Positions 1 to 9,258 of a stretch of 64,000 bases of DNA are shown here, piece after piece (within the stretch, counting starts at the first letter, position 1; the number at the start of each line of letters is the position of its first letter). The notes under the pieces are model-generated. The model saw only the letters and a list, made by a program, of their open reading frames with translations. It made no database searches and was not told the DNA's origin. The DNA lies in NCBI RefSeq assembly GCF_028473645.1, contig NZ_CP097269.1:5541501-5605500 (forward strand), read 5' to 3'. Both the position numbers and the translations under genes were made by a program. The DNA is from Acidovorax sp. GBBC 1281. Its GTDB lineage: Bacteria > Pseudomonadota > Gammaproteobacteria > Burkholderiales > Burkholderiaceae_C.

Positions 1-422
1 GCCTGGTGCAGGCTCTGCCAGGCCGCGACGGCCGCCACGGGAATGCCGGCGGCCTGGACATCGTCCAGCCCCGCGGGCGTGTGCACCAGGTTCGCCTCGG
101 CCACCGGCACGAATTCCGTGTACGCGCCGAGCCGGCCCAGCGGACCCATGACGCGGTCGCCGACCCGAAAGCGCGAGGCCCCCGGCCCGACGGCCTCGAC
201 GGTGCCGGCCAATTCGATGCCGAGCACCGCAGGCAGGGGGATCGGGAAAGCCTTCTGGACCAGGCCTTCGCGGACTTTCCAGTCGATGCCGTTCACGCCG
301 GCCGCGCGAACCCGGACCAGCACCTGGCCGTCGCCGGCGGAGGGTTTCGGGATCTCGCCGATCTCGGCGGCCGACGCGCCGCCGTAGGCGCGGATCAGGA
401 CCGCGCGTTGGGTCGTTGTCAT
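1..422 (-). CDS. NADP-dependent MDR oxidoreductase (quinone-reductase type), partial
   Basis: The gene reads from an ATG at 422 off the left edge, so only about the first 140 residues are present. They form the GroES-like domain of a medium-chain dehydrogenase/reductase: a start like MTTTQRAVLIRAYGG, then the family pattern AAGVNGIDWKVREG, GIELAGTVEAVGPG and FRVGDRV. The zinc-ligand cysteine of true alcohol dehydrogenases is absent, which fits the zinc-free quinone oxidoreductase branch that reduces quinones or enones with NADPH. It lies 43 bases downstream of the Old Yellow Enzyme gene on the same strand and is probably co-transcribed with it, giving two activated-alkene or quinone reductases under one LysR regulator. 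The substrate cannot be told. Confidence 0.85.
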   Translation of the reverse strand, partial: MTTTQRAVLIRAYGGASAAEIGEIPKPSAGDGQVLVRVRAAGVNGIDWKVREGLVQKAFPIPLPAVLGIELAGTVEAVGPGASRFRVGDRVMGPLGRLGAYTEFVPVAEANLVHTPAGLDDVQAAGIPVAAVAAWQSLHQ

Positions 423-465
423 GGGAGGTTCTCCTGTGCAGGTGTCGATGGCGGGGCGCGCCGGT

Positions 466-1536
466 TCAGGCGGCTGCGCCGCCCAGGCCCGGGTAATCGG
501 TGTAGCCCTTGGCACCACCGCCGTAGTAGGTGTTGTGGTCCGGCGCGTTCATCGGGGCGTTGGTTTTCAGGCGCTCGACGAAGTCGGGGTTGGCCAGCAC
601 CATCTGTCCGTAGGCTTCCAGATCGGCCAGGCCCGACGCCAGGTCGGTGCCGATCTGCTCGCGTGCACGCCCCGGTCGGTTCACGATGAGCGTGCCGCGC
701 CAGAGCTTGCGAATGTCCGCCACCAGGGCTTCGTCGCCCACGTGCATCACATGCACATAAGCCAGGCCCAGCCGGGAGAGTTCGGCGCTCAGGTAGCGGT
801 ACAGGGCCGGCCCTTCGACCCCCTCATCGATGCCCCCCAGCTGGGCGCCGGGCGACAGGCGAATGGCGGTACGGTCAGCACCGATTTCCTCGGCGATCGC
901 GGTGGCCACTTCGATCGCGAAACGGGCGCGGTTCTCGATCGATCCGCCGTACTGGTCGGTGCGGGTGTTGGCGCTCGGGGCGAAGAACTGCTGGACCAGA
1001 TAGCCATTGGCACCGTGGATTTCGACGCCGTCGGCACCCGCTTCGACCGCCCGGCGAGCGGCCCAGCGAAAGTCCGCCACAGTCTGTTGGATCTCCTCGG
1101 TGGTCAGCGCGCGCGGCTCGGGGATGGGCTGCATGCCCGTCATCGTGAACATCGGCGCGCCGGGCGCGATCGCAGAGGGGGCCACGGCCTGCCGGTGGTG
1201 GGGCGTGTTGTCGGGGTGCGACATGCGGCCCACGTGCATGAGCTGGATGAACAGGCGCGCGCCCTTGGCGTGCACGGCGCCAGTGATGGCCTGCCAGCCG
1301 GCCACATGGGCATCGGTGTAGATGCCGGGGGTGGTGAGGTAGCCCTGGCCGTCGTCGGAAGGCTGCGTGCCTTCGGAGACGATCAGCCCGACATCGGCGC
1401 GCTGCGCATAGTAGGTGGCCGCGAGGGCCGTGGGCGTGCCGTCGGGCGCGGCACGGGAACGGGTCATCGGCGCCATCACGAGGCGGTTCGAGAGGGTGTA
1501 GCGGCCGACGGTGGCAGGGCTGAAAAGGGCGGTCAT
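466..1536 (-). CDS. nemA: Old Yellow Enzyme family alkene reductase (NemA-like)
   Basis: A 356-residue FMN-dependent ene-reductase of usual family length. It starts MTALFSPATVGRYTLSNR and carries the FMN-barrel signature LVMAPMTRSRA, the substrate-anion pair in GVEIHGANGYL, YGGSIENRARF, and the C-terminal segment NTYYGGGAKGYTDYP. Enzymes of this type reduce activated C=C bonds (maleimides, enones, nitro-esters) with NADPH. An in-frame extension upstream runs through the intergenic region and into the divergent regulator, so the ATG at 1536 was chosen. The gene is divergent from a LysR regulator and followed by a quinone-reductase-like gene, a typical electrophile-stress arrangement. A second, frameshifted paralogue lies at 47124. 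Confidence 0.93.
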   Translation of the reverse strand: MTALFSPATVGRYTLSNRLVMAPMTRSRAAPDGTPTALAATYYAQRADVGLIVSEGTQPSDDGQGYLTTPGIYTDAHVAGWQAITGAVHAKGARLFIQLMHVGRMSHPDNTPHHRQAVAPSAIAPGAPMFTMTGMQPIPEPRALTTEEIQQTVADFRWAARRAVEAGADGVEIHGANGYLVQQFFAPSANTRTDQYGGSIENRARFAIEVATAIAEEIGADRTAIRLSPGAQLGGIDEGVEGPALYRYLSAELSRLGLAYVHVMHVGDEALVADIRKLWRGTLIVNRPGRAREQIGTDLASGLADLEAYGQMVLANPDFVERLKTNAPMNAPDHNTYYGGGAKGYTDYPGLGGAAA

Positions 1537-1575
1537 GGGTTTCTCCGGTTGCGAAGCTGCATCTTCGATTAACCT

Positions 1576-1596
1576 AACCATGAGATAAATATGGTT
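1576..1596. promoter_or_regulatory. Candidate LysR operator between nemA and its regulator
   Basis: A perfect dyad AACCAT-N9-ATGGTT sits in the 91-base divergent intergenic region, in an AT-rich stretch, and fits the T-N11-A geometry of LysR-type regulator sites. It lies 40 bases upstream of the reductase start and 32 bases upstream of the regulator start, so one bound regulator could control both. The dyad is seen directly; its use as an operator is inferred. Confidence 0.5.
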
Positions 1597-1627
1597 TGAT
1601 GGGAATGATTGATCCAATATTGACGCA

Positions 1628-2518
1628 ATGGCCCTCGAATACCTGAACGACATGGCGCTTTTCGTGGAGGTGGTGAAAGCCAAGAGCTTTCGCGCGGCCG
1701 GCGATGCGACGGGGGTGCCCAACTCGACCTTGTCGCGCCGGATCGGCGCGCTGGAGAAATCGATCGGCCTGCGCCTGCTGCACCGCACGACCCGCAGGAT
1801 CGAGTTGACCGAAGCGGGGCAGATCTACTACGAGCGCTGCCGGCGCATCGTCGAGGAAGCGCGGATCGCGCACGAGCAGTTGGGCGACCTGCTGGCCCAG
1901 CCCAGCGGGGTGCTGCGCGCCTCGCTGCCGGTGGACTTTGCGACCATCTACGTGGCACCGCTGATCGCGGAGTTCGCCCGCCGCTATCCGGGCATCGCCT
2001 TCGATCTGGACCTCAGCCCGCGCCGGGTGGACCTGGTGGCCGAACCCTTCGATGTGGCCATCCGCATGGGCGAGCAGCCGGACTCGACGCTGGTCGCGCG
2101 CCAGCTGGCCCGCCTGACCACCCACCTGTACGCATCGCCCCGCTATCTGCAGGCAGCGGGCGAGCCCGCAGGCCCCGCCGCGCTGTCACAGCATGAGTGC
2201 ATCGGCTCTCCGAAGCTCGGCCCGTGGGTGCTGAACGCCGACGAGGGAGGGGCCACCGTGGAAGTCGCTATCGGCCAGCGCTTCAAGGTCAACAGCGTGG
2301 GGATGTGCCGCAGCCTGGCCGTGCTGGACCAGGGCATCGCGCTGCTGGCGGAAGGCGTCGTCGCGGACCACGTGGCCGAGGGGCGCCTGCGCCGCATCCT
2401 GCCGGGCTGGTACGGAACGCCCGTCCCGGTCTACGCCTTGACCGAAACGCGGCTCCTGCCGGCGAAAACGCTGCGTTTCATCGAGTTCCTGCAGGAGCGG
2501 CTGGCCACCAGTCCGTGA
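1628..2518 (+). CDS. LysR family transcriptional regulator
   Basis: 296 residues, normal for the family. The N-terminal winged helix-turn-helix is visible (FVEVVKAKSFRAAGDATGVP, then STLSRRIGALEKSIGLRLLHR), followed by a periplasmic-binding-like effector domain with the AliR/DsdC-type segment GVLRASLPVDFATIYVAPL. It is divergent from the ene-reductase gene and probably senses an electrophile or quinone, activating the reductases from the dyad at 1576-1596. The effector molecule is unknown. Confidence 0.93.
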   Translation: MALEYLNDMALFVEVVKAKSFRAAGDATGVPNSTLSRRIGALEKSIGLRLLHRTTRRIELTEAGQIYYERCRRIVEEARIAHEQLGDLLAQPSGVLRASLPVDFATIYVAPLIAEFARRYPGIAFDLDLSPRRVDLVAEPFDVAIRMGEQPDSTLVARQLARLTTHLYASPRYLQAAGEPAGPAALSQHECIGSPKLGPWVLNADEGGATVEVAIGQRFKVNSVGMCRSLAVLDQGIALLAEGVVADHVAEGRLRRILPGWYGTPVPVYALTETRLLPAKTLRFIEFLQERLATSP

Positions 2519-2571
2519 AGCCGGCCGCAAGGTGCACGGCCCGGTCGCCCCGGCCGCCGCACCCGCGCCGT

Positions 2572-2967
2572 TCAGCCCCCGGACGGCCCCTGGTGGAACA
2601 CCAGGTCCTGCACCGGCTGGCCGCCCACCAGGTGGCTTTCGATGATGCGGTCCATGTTGGCGGGCGTGACGTCGTAGTACCAGGTGCCGTCGGGCTGCAC
2701 GCACATCACCGGCCCGCCCTTGCAGGCGGCGAAGCAGCTCACGCGGCTGCGCTTGACGCGCAGCTCGCCATCGTTCAGGCCCGCGGCCTTGAACTTGTCG
2801 CCCAGGCTGTCGAACAGGGCCTGCGCCTGGCCGTCTTCGGCGCAGCGCGGGCCGGTGCAGATGAGGATGTGGCGGCGGTAGGCACCGATCTTCGGCCGGA
2901 TGGCCACGCGCACCCCTTCGGGCGCTGCGGTCGTGGCGGTGGCGGTGGTGGGGTCTTGCTGGCTCAT
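2572..2967 (-). CDS. Thioredoxin-like [2Fe-2S] ferredoxin of the cobalamin operon
   Basis: 131 residues. Cysteines occur as C-x5-C (ICTGPRC) and, about 35 residues later, C-x3-C (SCFAACKGG), the pattern of thioredoxin-fold [2Fe-2S] ferredoxins. The product ends [17 protein letters not shown]. It is the last gene of the cobalamin operon and its ATG overlaps the stop codon of cobJ by four bases, so it is translationally coupled. Ferredoxins of this type commonly accompany corrin genes and probably supply electrons to a reduction step or to cobalt reduction; the partner enzyme is not identified here. Confidence 0.85.
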   Translation of the reverse strand: MSQQDPTTATATTAAPEGVRVAIRPKIGAYRRHILICTGPRCAEDGQAQALFDSLGDKFKAAGLNDGELRVKRSRVSCFAACKGGPVMCVQPDGTWYYDVTPANMDRIIESHLVGGQPVQDLVFHQGPSGG

Positions 2968-3968
2968 GCCTCTTCCTCGGTGGTGGCGACGGCCTCAGCC
3001 GCCAGGGGCTGGGCCAGGGTGTCGCGAATGTAATCGGCCGGCAGGCGGTGGCGCCGGGCCAGGGCCTCGATGCTCTCGCCGGCCGCGTGGTCGAGCTGCA
3101 GATTCTCCAGCCAGCCGTTGAGGCCGGTGGAGAGCGACCGGCCCGGCCGCTCGCCGGCCCGCGTGGCGCCGCCGCCCTCCACGTCGTACTTGTTGGCGTA
3201 GCCGCGCGGCGTGACCATGAGGCCGTGCTGCACGATGGTGTTGCTGTTGCCGATCAGCACCGTGCTGAGCATGCCGATGTCGGCATCGCACATGGTGGCC
3301 AGCGTGGCGAACTCGATGCGCTCGCGGCGGCGGTAGGCGCTCTTGACGATGGCCACCGGCGTGTCCGGACTGCGGTGGCGCAGAAAGAGGCGCTGGGCCT
3401 CCTCGATCTGCCGCGTGCGCCGGCCGCTCTTGGGGTTGTAGAGCGCGACCACGAAGTCGGCCAGGGCGGCGGCGTCGAGCCGGCGCGCGATGGTGGGCCA
3501 GGGCGTGAGCAGATCGGACAGCGAGATGGCGCAGAAGTCGTGCGTGAGCGGCGCGCCCACGCGGGCGGCGCAGCTGTTGATGGCCGAGGCGCCGGGCACG
3601 ATCTCGACCTCGATGCCGCCGGGCTCGACCACGCCGTTCTCGTCGAAGGCGGGCGGCGTCCAACCGGCCTGGAACAGCACCTCGAACGTGGGGCCGGCCA
3701 TGCCGTACACGCCCGCATCGCCCGAGGAGATGAGCGCCACCTTCTTGCCCTCGCGGGCGCGGGCCAGCGATTCGATGGCGCGGTCCAGCTCCTCGGTCAT
3801 GGACTTGCGGATGATCTCCTTGCCCTCGATGAGATCGGCCACCAGCTTGATGTAGGTGACGTAGCCGATGATGGTGTCGGCCTCGGCGATGGCGGCACGC
3901 GCGCGCGCCGTCATGTGGTCGGTGCTGCCGGGGCCGATGCCCACGAGCATGATCTTTCCTGCGGACAT
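2964..3968 (-). CDS. cobJ: Precorrin-3B / cobalt-factor III C17-methyltransferase
   Basis: 334 residues beginning [20 protein letters not shown]. It transfers a methyl group from SAM to C17 during ring contraction. Family motifs: [67 protein letters not shown] (split here across two motifs in the protein), and IGNSNT near the end of the catalytic domain. About 75 extra residues follow the methyltransferase fold, including [17 protein letters not shown], which looks helix-turn-helix-like; the usual CobJ is about 240-250 residues. The long reading frame upstream belongs to other genes; the ATG at 3968 lies 14 bases after cbiM. In the absence of CobG the substrate is more likely the cobalt form (CbiH activity). 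Confidence 0.93.
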   Translation of the reverse strand: MSAGKIMLVGIGPGSTDHMTARARAAIAEADTIIGYVTYIKLVADLIEGKEIIRKSMTEELDRAIESLARAREGKKVALISSGDAGVYGMAGPTFEVLFQAGWTPPAFDENGVVEPGGIEVEIVPGASAINSCAARVGAPLTHDFCAISLSDLLTPWPTIARRLDAAALADFVVALYNPKSGRRTRQIEEAQRLFLRHRSPDTPVAIVKSAYRRRERIEFATLATMCDADIGMLSTVLIGNSNTIVQHGLMVTPRGYANKYDVEGGGATRAGERPGRSLSTGLNGWLENLQLDHAAGESIEALARRHRLPADYIRDTLAQPLAAEAVATTEEEA

Positions 3969-3982
3969 GGTCGCGGGGCCCC

Positions 3983-4645
3983 TCACGCAGCGGCCGCCGG
4001 GGCGGGGGATGCGACGCGCTGCAGCGTGCGCTCGTCGATGCAGGCGGCCAGCCAGCGGCGGCCGCGCAGGCGGGCGGCGCCCAGCGTGATGCCGATGGTG
4101 AGCAGCGGCTCCACCGCCACGAGGCTCAGGTACGACGCAGCGAACAGCGCCCAGTCGGCCACGGGCGCCGCATCGCTGCTGATGGACAGCCAGAAGCCCA
4201 CCATGAGCGTCACGCCGGCGTAGTACATGGCATCGAGCTTGAGCACGTTGGCCACGCTGATGCGCTGCATGCGCTTTCCGAGGCCGTGGTGCACGGCCAC
4301 CAGCGGCACGGCCAGGCTCAGGAAGTTGATGGCCAGGTGCGCCAGGTCCTGCGGCTCGAACACGAGGGCCTGGGCGAGCAGCCCCAGCCCGAAGCCAAAC
4401 AGCGTGGGAATGAAGCCGAACAGCAGGTAGATGGGCATGGCGCCCACGAAATGCAGCTCCGACGGCCCCACGGGCATGTGCCAGACCTGCATGAGCACGC
4501 TGAAGAAGAAGGCCGCCAGCACCGTGCGCAGCCAAGCAGTGGGGCTTTTGAGCAGGGGCAGCGCGTGCGCGCCCAGCAGCGCCGTGGCGGCGACGGAGGC
4601 AAAGGCGATCTTGTCCTGCGAAAGGATGCCGATTTCGATGTGCAT
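3983..4645 (-). CDS. cbiM: CbiM-like energy-coupling-factor cobalt transporter substrate-binding membrane protein
   Basis: 220 residues, hydrophobic, with about six membrane segments. The start MHIEIGILSQDKIAFASVAA is the conserved metal-binding N-terminal region of CbiM/NikM, where the first residues and an early histidine bind Co2+ or Ni2+. Also visible are VWHMPVGPSELHFVGAMP and FEPQDLAHLAINFLSLAVP, both typical of CbiM. Its place inside the cobalamin operon points to cobalt uptake. No CbiN, CbiQ or CbiO partner is in this window, so either they are elsewhere or this is a solitary CbiM. Confidence 0.85.
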   Translation of the reverse strand: MHIEIGILSQDKIAFASVAATALLGAHALPLLKSPTAWLRTVLAAFFFSVLMQVWHMPVGPSELHFVGAMPIYLLFGFIPTLFGFGLGLLAQALVFEPQDLAHLAINFLSLAVPLVAVHHGLGKRMQRISVANVLKLDAMYYAGVTLMVGFWLSISSDAAPVADWALFAASYLSLVAVEPLLTIGITLGAARLRGRRWLAACIDERTLQRVASPAPAAAA

Positions 4646-4693
4646 GGTGTGAGCCTTTTGGGGTGAAGAAGGGGAAAGATCGGAACGAAGGGA

Positions 4694-5131
4694 TCAGCCG
4701 GCCGTGCACGACATGCGCGCGATCGACACGGTGGCGTTGCGGCCGTCCTCGCCGCGCAGCCGGTGCTTTTCCACCAGCAGGGCGGATGCGTCGTGCGCGG
4801 CGCCGGCCGCCAGCAGCGCCGCGGCCTCGCTGACCGACGGGGTGCCCATGTAGCGCAGCACCGTGGCCGAGGGATTGGGCACGGGCACAGCCGCCAGTTG
4901 CGCGGCGGTGTACCACTGCAGCGGCCAGCCGTGGCGCGCCGCCAATGCCAGAAAGGCGGCCTCATCGGCCTTGGCGGCGATGCTGGCGGCGGCAGCCACG
5001 TGGCGCAGGTCGGCGGGCACCTGCGCCAGGGCTTGCAGCAGGCAGGCCCGAACGGTGGCCTCGGGGGTGCCGCGGTCGCAGCCCAGGCCGATGGCCAGCC
5101 GCAGTCCACCGGTGCCGGGTGCCGCCGTCAT
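4694..5131 (-). CDS. cobE: Cobalamin biosynthesis protein CobE (CbiG C-terminal domain)
   Basis: 145 residues. The N-terminus LRLAIGLGCDRGTP and the later LLVEKHRLRGEDGRNATVSIARM are the hallmarks of the CobE/CbiG_C domain (GxGCxxG near the start, then EG/EKHR). In many bacteria this domain is the C-terminal half of CbiG; here it is a separate gene whose ATG overlaps the stop of cbiG by four bases, so the two-part protein is made from adjacent coupled genes. CbiG opens the delta-lactone of cobalt-precorrin-5A with release of acetaldehyde. A reading frame extending to 5311 is only read-through of the overlap. Confidence 0.85.
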   Translation of the reverse strand: MTAAPGTGGLRLAIGLGCDRGTPEATVRACLLQALAQVPADLRHVAAAASIAAKADEAAFLALAARHGWPLQWYTAAQLAAVPVPNPSATVLRYMGTPSVSEAAALLAAGAAHDASALLVEKHRLRGEDGRNATVSIARMSCTAG

Positions 5132-5925
5132 GCCGCAGCGCCCTCCAGCGGCGGGCGGTAGACCACCAGGCGCTCCTCCAGGGCCTGCCACTGCTCGGGC
5201 GGCACCGGCGCATGGGTGACCCACAGCACGGCCCGGTAGTGCGCCAGGTCGACATCGCCCAGGCGGTCGAAGCAGGCGATATTGGCGGGCAGCGGCGTGG
5301 GGCGGTTCCACCAGTCGCGGCGGCCGGCCTCCTGCACCACGGCGATGGGCTCACCGTTGACGACGTGGGCCGACACGCGCGTGATGTTGATCTTGGGCGC
5401 CTCCACGCGCCAGCCCAGGTGGCGCCCGAGGATGTCCACGGGAATGGTCTTGCCCACGTCCGACGCGGTGGTGAGCACGGGCGTGGCGCCGATCAGCGCG
5501 GCGATGCGCTCGCTCCAGTCGTTGGCGCCGCCCACATGGCCCGACAGCACGGGAATCACGAACTGGCCCGCGTCGTCCACCACCGTCACGCCGGGGTCCT
5601 CGTCCTTGGATTTCAGCACCGGCGCGATGAGCCGCACCACGGCGCCGAGCGAGACGAAGAACACCAGTTGGTCGTAGGCGGCGAAGAGCGGCGCGATCTC
5701 GTCGCGCAGCGCGCCTTCGTAGGCCCGCACGGTGTTGGGCAGGCCCTCGAACGCGCTGGCGAATTTTGCGGCAGTGCACACATGGGCCTGCGGCACGTCG
5801 CGGGCCAACTGCGCGGCCTGCGCGGCGCCGTGGCGGGTGATGGCGACGAGGCACACGCGCACGGCCTCCAGCGGCTGCGCGGGCGCGGAGAGCACCACGG
5901 TGGGGGTGGCGGTGGGGGAATTCAT
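5128..5925 (-). CDS. cbiG: Cobalt-precorrin-5A hydrolase CbiG (N-terminal and central domains)
   Basis: 265 residues starting MNSPTATPTVVLSAP. The CbiG core is clear: VFFVSLGAVVRLIAP, KDEDPGVTVVDDAGQFVIPVLSGHVGGANDW, and TTASDVGKTIPVDILG. The protein stops before the CbiG_C domain, which follows as cobE. CbiG belongs to the oxygen-independent route and is strong evidence that cobalt is inserted early. ATGA overlaps at both ends couple it to cobI upstream and cobE downstream. Confidence 0.92.
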   Translation of the reverse strand: MNSPTATPTVVLSAPAQPLEAVRVCLVAITRHGAAQAAQLARDVPQAHVCTAAKFASAFEGLPNTVRAYEGALRDEIAPLFAAYDQLVFFVSLGAVVRLIAPVLKSKDEDPGVTVVDDAGQFVIPVLSGHVGGANDWSERIAALIGATPVLTTASDVGKTIPVDILGRHLGWRVEAPKINITRVSAHVVNGEPIAVVQEAGRRDWWNRPTPLPANIACFDRLGDVDLAHYRAVLWVTHAPVPPEQWQALEERLVVYRPPLEGAAA

Positions 5926-6773
5926 TCGTCTGTCTCCATTTCGGCAAGTGGAAGGCCCAGGGCGCCGGTGAGCGGCGCAGTGGGCGAAGTTTTCTTGAGG
6001 CAGCCCTTGATGCGCTCGCCGCGGATGCGGTGCGGGTTCTTGACCACCATGAGCGAGAGGTAGCTGACCTTGGTGCCGCGAAGGGCCGGCAGGTCCGGGC
6101 CGTTCACGCAGCGCTCGTCGGGCGCGCCCACGCGCTCGATGAACTGCGTGTGCGGCAGCAGCCCGCGCCGCACGAGCCAGTCGATCAGCTCGTCCATGAG
6201 CGGTTTGACCTTCATGAGCACCAGGGTATCGAAGTCGGGCAGCAGGCGGTCCACCGCGCCCACGCCGTAGGCGGCGGGCACGATGGCGACGGTATCGTCC
6301 TGCTCGGCCAGCGGCATGCCGCGCGCGGCGCAGGCGGCGGTGAAGGCGTTCACGCCCGCGATCACCGGCACCTCGATGCGCGCATCCAGCGCCCGCACGG
6401 TGCGCGCCAGGTGGCCGAAGGTGGCATAGGTGCTGGCATCGCCCTCCACCAGGAACAGCACGTCCTGTCCGGCCTGCAGCCAGGGCAGCACGGCGGCGGC
6501 GGCCCGCGCCCAGGCGCGGGCGAGCTTGTCGCCGTCGTGCGTCATGGGAAACAGCAGCGTCTGGTGCGTGGCGGGCGGTGTCAATCCTGCGCGCTGCACG
6601 ATGTCGAAGGCGTAGCTGGGCGTCTTGGTGCTGCGGGCCGGGTAGGTCCACACGGCATCGCTGCGCTGCAGCTGCGCCCAGGCGGCGCGGGTGATGAGGC
6701 CGGGGTCGCCGGGGCCGAGCGACACGCCGATGAGGCGGCCCAGGGCGGCGCTGGACGGGGTCGTATCGGTCAT
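5922..6773 (-). CDS. cobI: Precorrin-2 / cobalt-factor II C20-methyltransferase
   Basis: 283 residues. SAM-dependent methylation of C20 of the tetrapyrrole. Motifs: GRLIGVSLGPGDPGLIT at the N-terminus, DVLFLVEGDASTYATFGHL, PVIAGVNAFTAACAARGMPL and DTLVLMKVKPLMDELI, all in the order expected for CobI/CbiL. The start at 6773 overlaps the cobL stop by four bases, which decides it over a longer in-frame extension to 7019. Confidence 0.93.
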   Translation of the reverse strand: MTDTTPSSAALGRLIGVSLGPGDPGLITRAAWAQLQRSDAVWTYPARSTKTPSYAFDIVQRAGLTPPATHQTLLFPMTHDGDKLARAWARAAAAVLPWLQAGQDVLFLVEGDASTYATFGHLARTVRALDARIEVPVIAGVNAFTAACAARGMPLAEQDDTVAIVPAAYGVGAVDRLLPDFDTLVLMKVKPLMDELIDWLVRRGLLPHTQFIERVGAPDERCVNGPDLPALRGTKVSYLSLMVVKNPHRIRGERIKGCLKKTSPTAPLTGALGLPLAEMETDE

Positions 6774-8152
6774 GCGCCCTCCTCCACCACCGACGCTGCC
6801 GGGGCCTCTGTGCTCACGGCCTGCGCGCAGACGATCCACACCGGGTTCTCGGCCGCCATGCGGTGCATGTGCAGGATGGGCTTGCTGCGCGCGGCCTGCA
6901 GCTGCAGCACGTCCCACGCGGCGCCCGCGGCCTGCAGGGCCTGCGTTGCGGCGGCCAGGTTCTCCAGCGTGACGAAGTTCATCACCAGCCAGCCGCCCGG
7001 GCGCAGGCGTTTCAGGCACAGCGCGATCAGCTCGGCCAGCTCGCCCCCCGAGCCGCCGATGAAGACGGCGTCCGGGTCAGGCCACGCATCCAGCCCCTCG
7101 GGCGCCTTGCCGTGCACCAGCGTGTGGTTGGACACGCCGAAGGCCTGCACGTTCTGCCGCGCGATGGCCGCATCGGCCTCGTTCTTCTCGATGGCCCACA
7201 CATGGCCCTGGGGGCACAGGCGCGCGGCCTCCAGCCCCACCGAGCCGCTGCCCGCGCCGATGTCCCACACCCGGCTGTCGGCGCGCAGCTGCAGGCGCGC
7301 CAGCGACACGGCACGCACCTCCTGCTTGGTGATGAGGCCCTTGTCCGGTTGGCGCTGGTGGTAGGCCGCATCGGGCAGGCCGAAGCGCACCGGCGCGGGC
7401 CGCTGCCGCGTGCGCACCAGCAGCACCACGTTGGGGTCGGCGAAGGCCTGCTGCGCCGCGTCGGCCGGCGCCAGGTCGGCGCACACGCGCTCGTCGGCCG
7501 TGCACAGGCGCTCGGCCACGCTGAGCTGGAAGTCGTCCTGCAGGCCCTCGGCCACCAGCAGGCGGGCGATGCGCGCGGGCGTGTTGTCGGGGCTGGTGAG
7601 CACCGCCAGCCGGTCGTGCGCGCGCACGGCCTGCGCCAGTGCATACAGGCCGTGCGACGGTGCGGCCCCCTGCTGCCACTCGCCCGCATCCCTGGCATGC
7701 ACCGAGACGATGCGCGCGTCCTGCCAGGCCAGGCCCAGGCGGGCGCAGGCCAGCTGCAGCGTGGAGACGTTGGGAATCACCTCGATGGCCTCGATGCAAA
7801 GGCGCGAGGCCAGGTAGCTGGCGATGCCGTGGCACAGCGGGTCGCCCGTGGCCAGCACCACGCTGGCCTGCTGCGCATCGCGCGCGGCGGCGATCCAGCC
7901 GGGCACGGCGGAGAGCTGCCCCGTGAGGTCGCGCCGCGTGGCGCCGGGGGCGATGTCGTCCTCGAACAGCGCGAGCGCGCGCGTGCCGCCCACCACCAGG
8001 TTGGCGCGGCGCAGCAGGGCCAGCGCGGTGGCCCCCAGGCTGGCCGCACCGTCGTCGAGCACGCCGATGATGCGGCAGGGTTGGGGGTCGGGCATGGCGG
8101 TCGGGGCAGTCGGGGCGGTGGTCAAGGCGGTCACGGGGTCGGGGGCGTTCAT
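6770..8152 (-). CDS. cobL: Bifunctional cobalt-precorrin-7 C5-methyltransferase / C15-methyltransferase-decarboxylase
   Basis: 460 residues, a fusion of CbiE (residues about 25-230) and CbiT (about 255-440). CbiE shows CRIIGVLDDGAASLG, VVLATGDPLCHGIASYLA and EVIPNVSTLQLACARLGL; CbiT shows GLITKQEVRAVSLARL and the SAM-binding glycine loop VWDIGAGSGSVGLEAARL, then AVFIGGSGGEL. Together they methylate C5 and C15 and decarboxylate the C12 acetate. The N-terminus has a proline/threonine/alanine-rich leader of about 20 residues and a possible second start (MPDPQP). Coupled by ATGA overlaps to cbiD and cobI. Confidence 0.93.
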   Translation of the reverse strand: MNAPDPVTALTTAPTAPTAMPDPQPCRIIGVLDDGAASLGATALALLRRANLVVGGTRALALFEDDIAPGATRRDLTGQLSAVPGWIAAARDAQQASVVLATGDPLCHGIASYLASRLCIEAIEVIPNVSTLQLACARLGLAWQDARIVSVHARDAGEWQQGAAPSHGLYALAQAVRAHDRLAVLTSPDNTPARIARLLVAEGLQDDFQLSVAERLCTADERVCADLAPADAAQQAFADPNVVLLVRTRQRPAPVRFGLPDAAYHQRQPDKGLITKQEVRAVSLARLQLRADSRVWDIGAGSGSVGLEAARLCPQGHVWAIEKNEADAAIARQNVQAFGVSNHTLVHGKAPEGLDAWPDPDAVFIGGSGGELAELIALCLKRLRPGGWLVMNFVTLENLAAATQALQAAGAAWDVLQLQAARSKPILHMHRMAAENPVWIVCAQAVSTEAPAASVVEEGA

Positions 8153-9258
8153 GCGGAGCAGGCCTCGGCCATCTTGCGGCCGTCGAAGTCGCAGACGAGC
8201 ACCTGAAGCTGGAAGCGGCCCCCGTAGCGGTCGGGGGCCATGAGGGTGTCCACCACCGCGCGGGCCAGCGCGGCGTGAAAGGGTGCGGCCAGGCCCAGCG
8301 CCTCCATGCGCTCGGCGGCGAAGCGCGCGGTCTCGGCGGCGGCGATCTCGGCGCACACGTCGGCCGGCGCGCCGATGCCGGCGGCCAATTCGGCCAGCAG
8401 TTGCGTGTCGACCTCGGCGCGGTTGGCGTGGGTGATGGTCTCGCCCTGGGCGATCTTGGTGAGCTTGCCCACCATGCCGCCGATGACGACTTCGCGCAGC
8501 CCCTGGGCCACGGCCTCGTCGAGCGCGTAGCGCAGGAAGTCGCCCATCTGCACGAAGCAGGCGGCGGGCAGCTGCGCGCGCTCCTTCATGGCGAACTGCT
8601 CGGTGCGCCCGCCGGTGGTGAGCACCACCACGCCGTGGCCCAGCGTGGCCGCCACCTGCACGCCCTGCACCACGCTCGCGCGGTAGGCCGAGGTGGAGTA
8701 GGGCTTGACGATGCCGGTGGTGCCGAGGATGGAGATGCCGCCCAGGATGCCCAAGCGCGCGTTGAGCGTCTTCTTGGCCATGTCCACGCCCTGCGGCACG
8801 GAGATGGTGACCTCCAGCCCCGCATGGGCGAGCAGCGCCTCGCCCACGGCGCGCACGTTCTCTTCGATGTTCCCGCGCGGCACCGGGTTGATGGCAGGGC
8901 CGCCCACCGCCAGGCCCAGGCCGGCCATGGTGACGGTGCCCACGCCGAAGCCGCCCGCCAGCCGCACCGCGCCGGCATCGCCGGGCAGCACGCGCACGTC
9001 GGCGGTCAGGTGGGCCTTGTCGGTGCAGTCGGGGTCGTCGCCCGCGTCCTTGATGACCATGGCATGCGCGGCCTGCCCATCGCAGCGGCCGTCGTTCACG
9101 GCAAAGCGCACCACGTCGCCGTTGGGCAGCAGGCAGTCCACCGCCTCGGGCACGCAGCCGTGCACCAGCCCCAGCACCGCGGCGCGCGCGGCGGCGGCCG
9201 AGCACGCCCCGGTGGTGAAGCCGGTGCGCGTGCCGCGGCGCACGGTCTTTTCCATCAT
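8149..9258 (-). CDS. cbiD: Cobalt-precorrin-5B C1-methyltransferase
   Basis: 369 residues, full length. CbiD hallmarks: RRGTRTGFTTGACSAAAARA near the N-terminus, VGTVTMAGLGLAVGGPAINP, and IGGMVGKLTKIAQG. It methylates C1 of the ring, a step specific to the oxygen-independent pathway. Two consecutive ATG codons begin the gene (MMEK); the second is equally possible. Overlaps cobH by four bases. Confidence 0.94.
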   Translation of the reverse strand: MMEKTVRRGTRTGFTTGACSAAAARAAVLGLVHGCVPEAVDCLLPNGDVVRFAVNDGRCDGQAAHAMVIKDAGDDPDCTDKAHLTADVRVLPGDAGAVRLAGGFGVGTVTMAGLGLAVGGPAINPVPRGNIEENVRAVGEALLAHAGLEVTISVPQGVDMAKKTLNARLGILGGISILGTTGIVKPYSTSAYRASVVQGVQVAATLGHGVVVLTTGGRTEQFAMKERAQLPAACFVQMGDFLRYALDEAVAQGLREVVIGGMVGKLTKIAQGETITHANRAEVDTQLLAELAAGIGAPADVCAEIAAAETARFAAERMEALGLAAPFHAALARAVVDTLMAPDRYGGRFQLQVLVCDFDGRKMAEACSA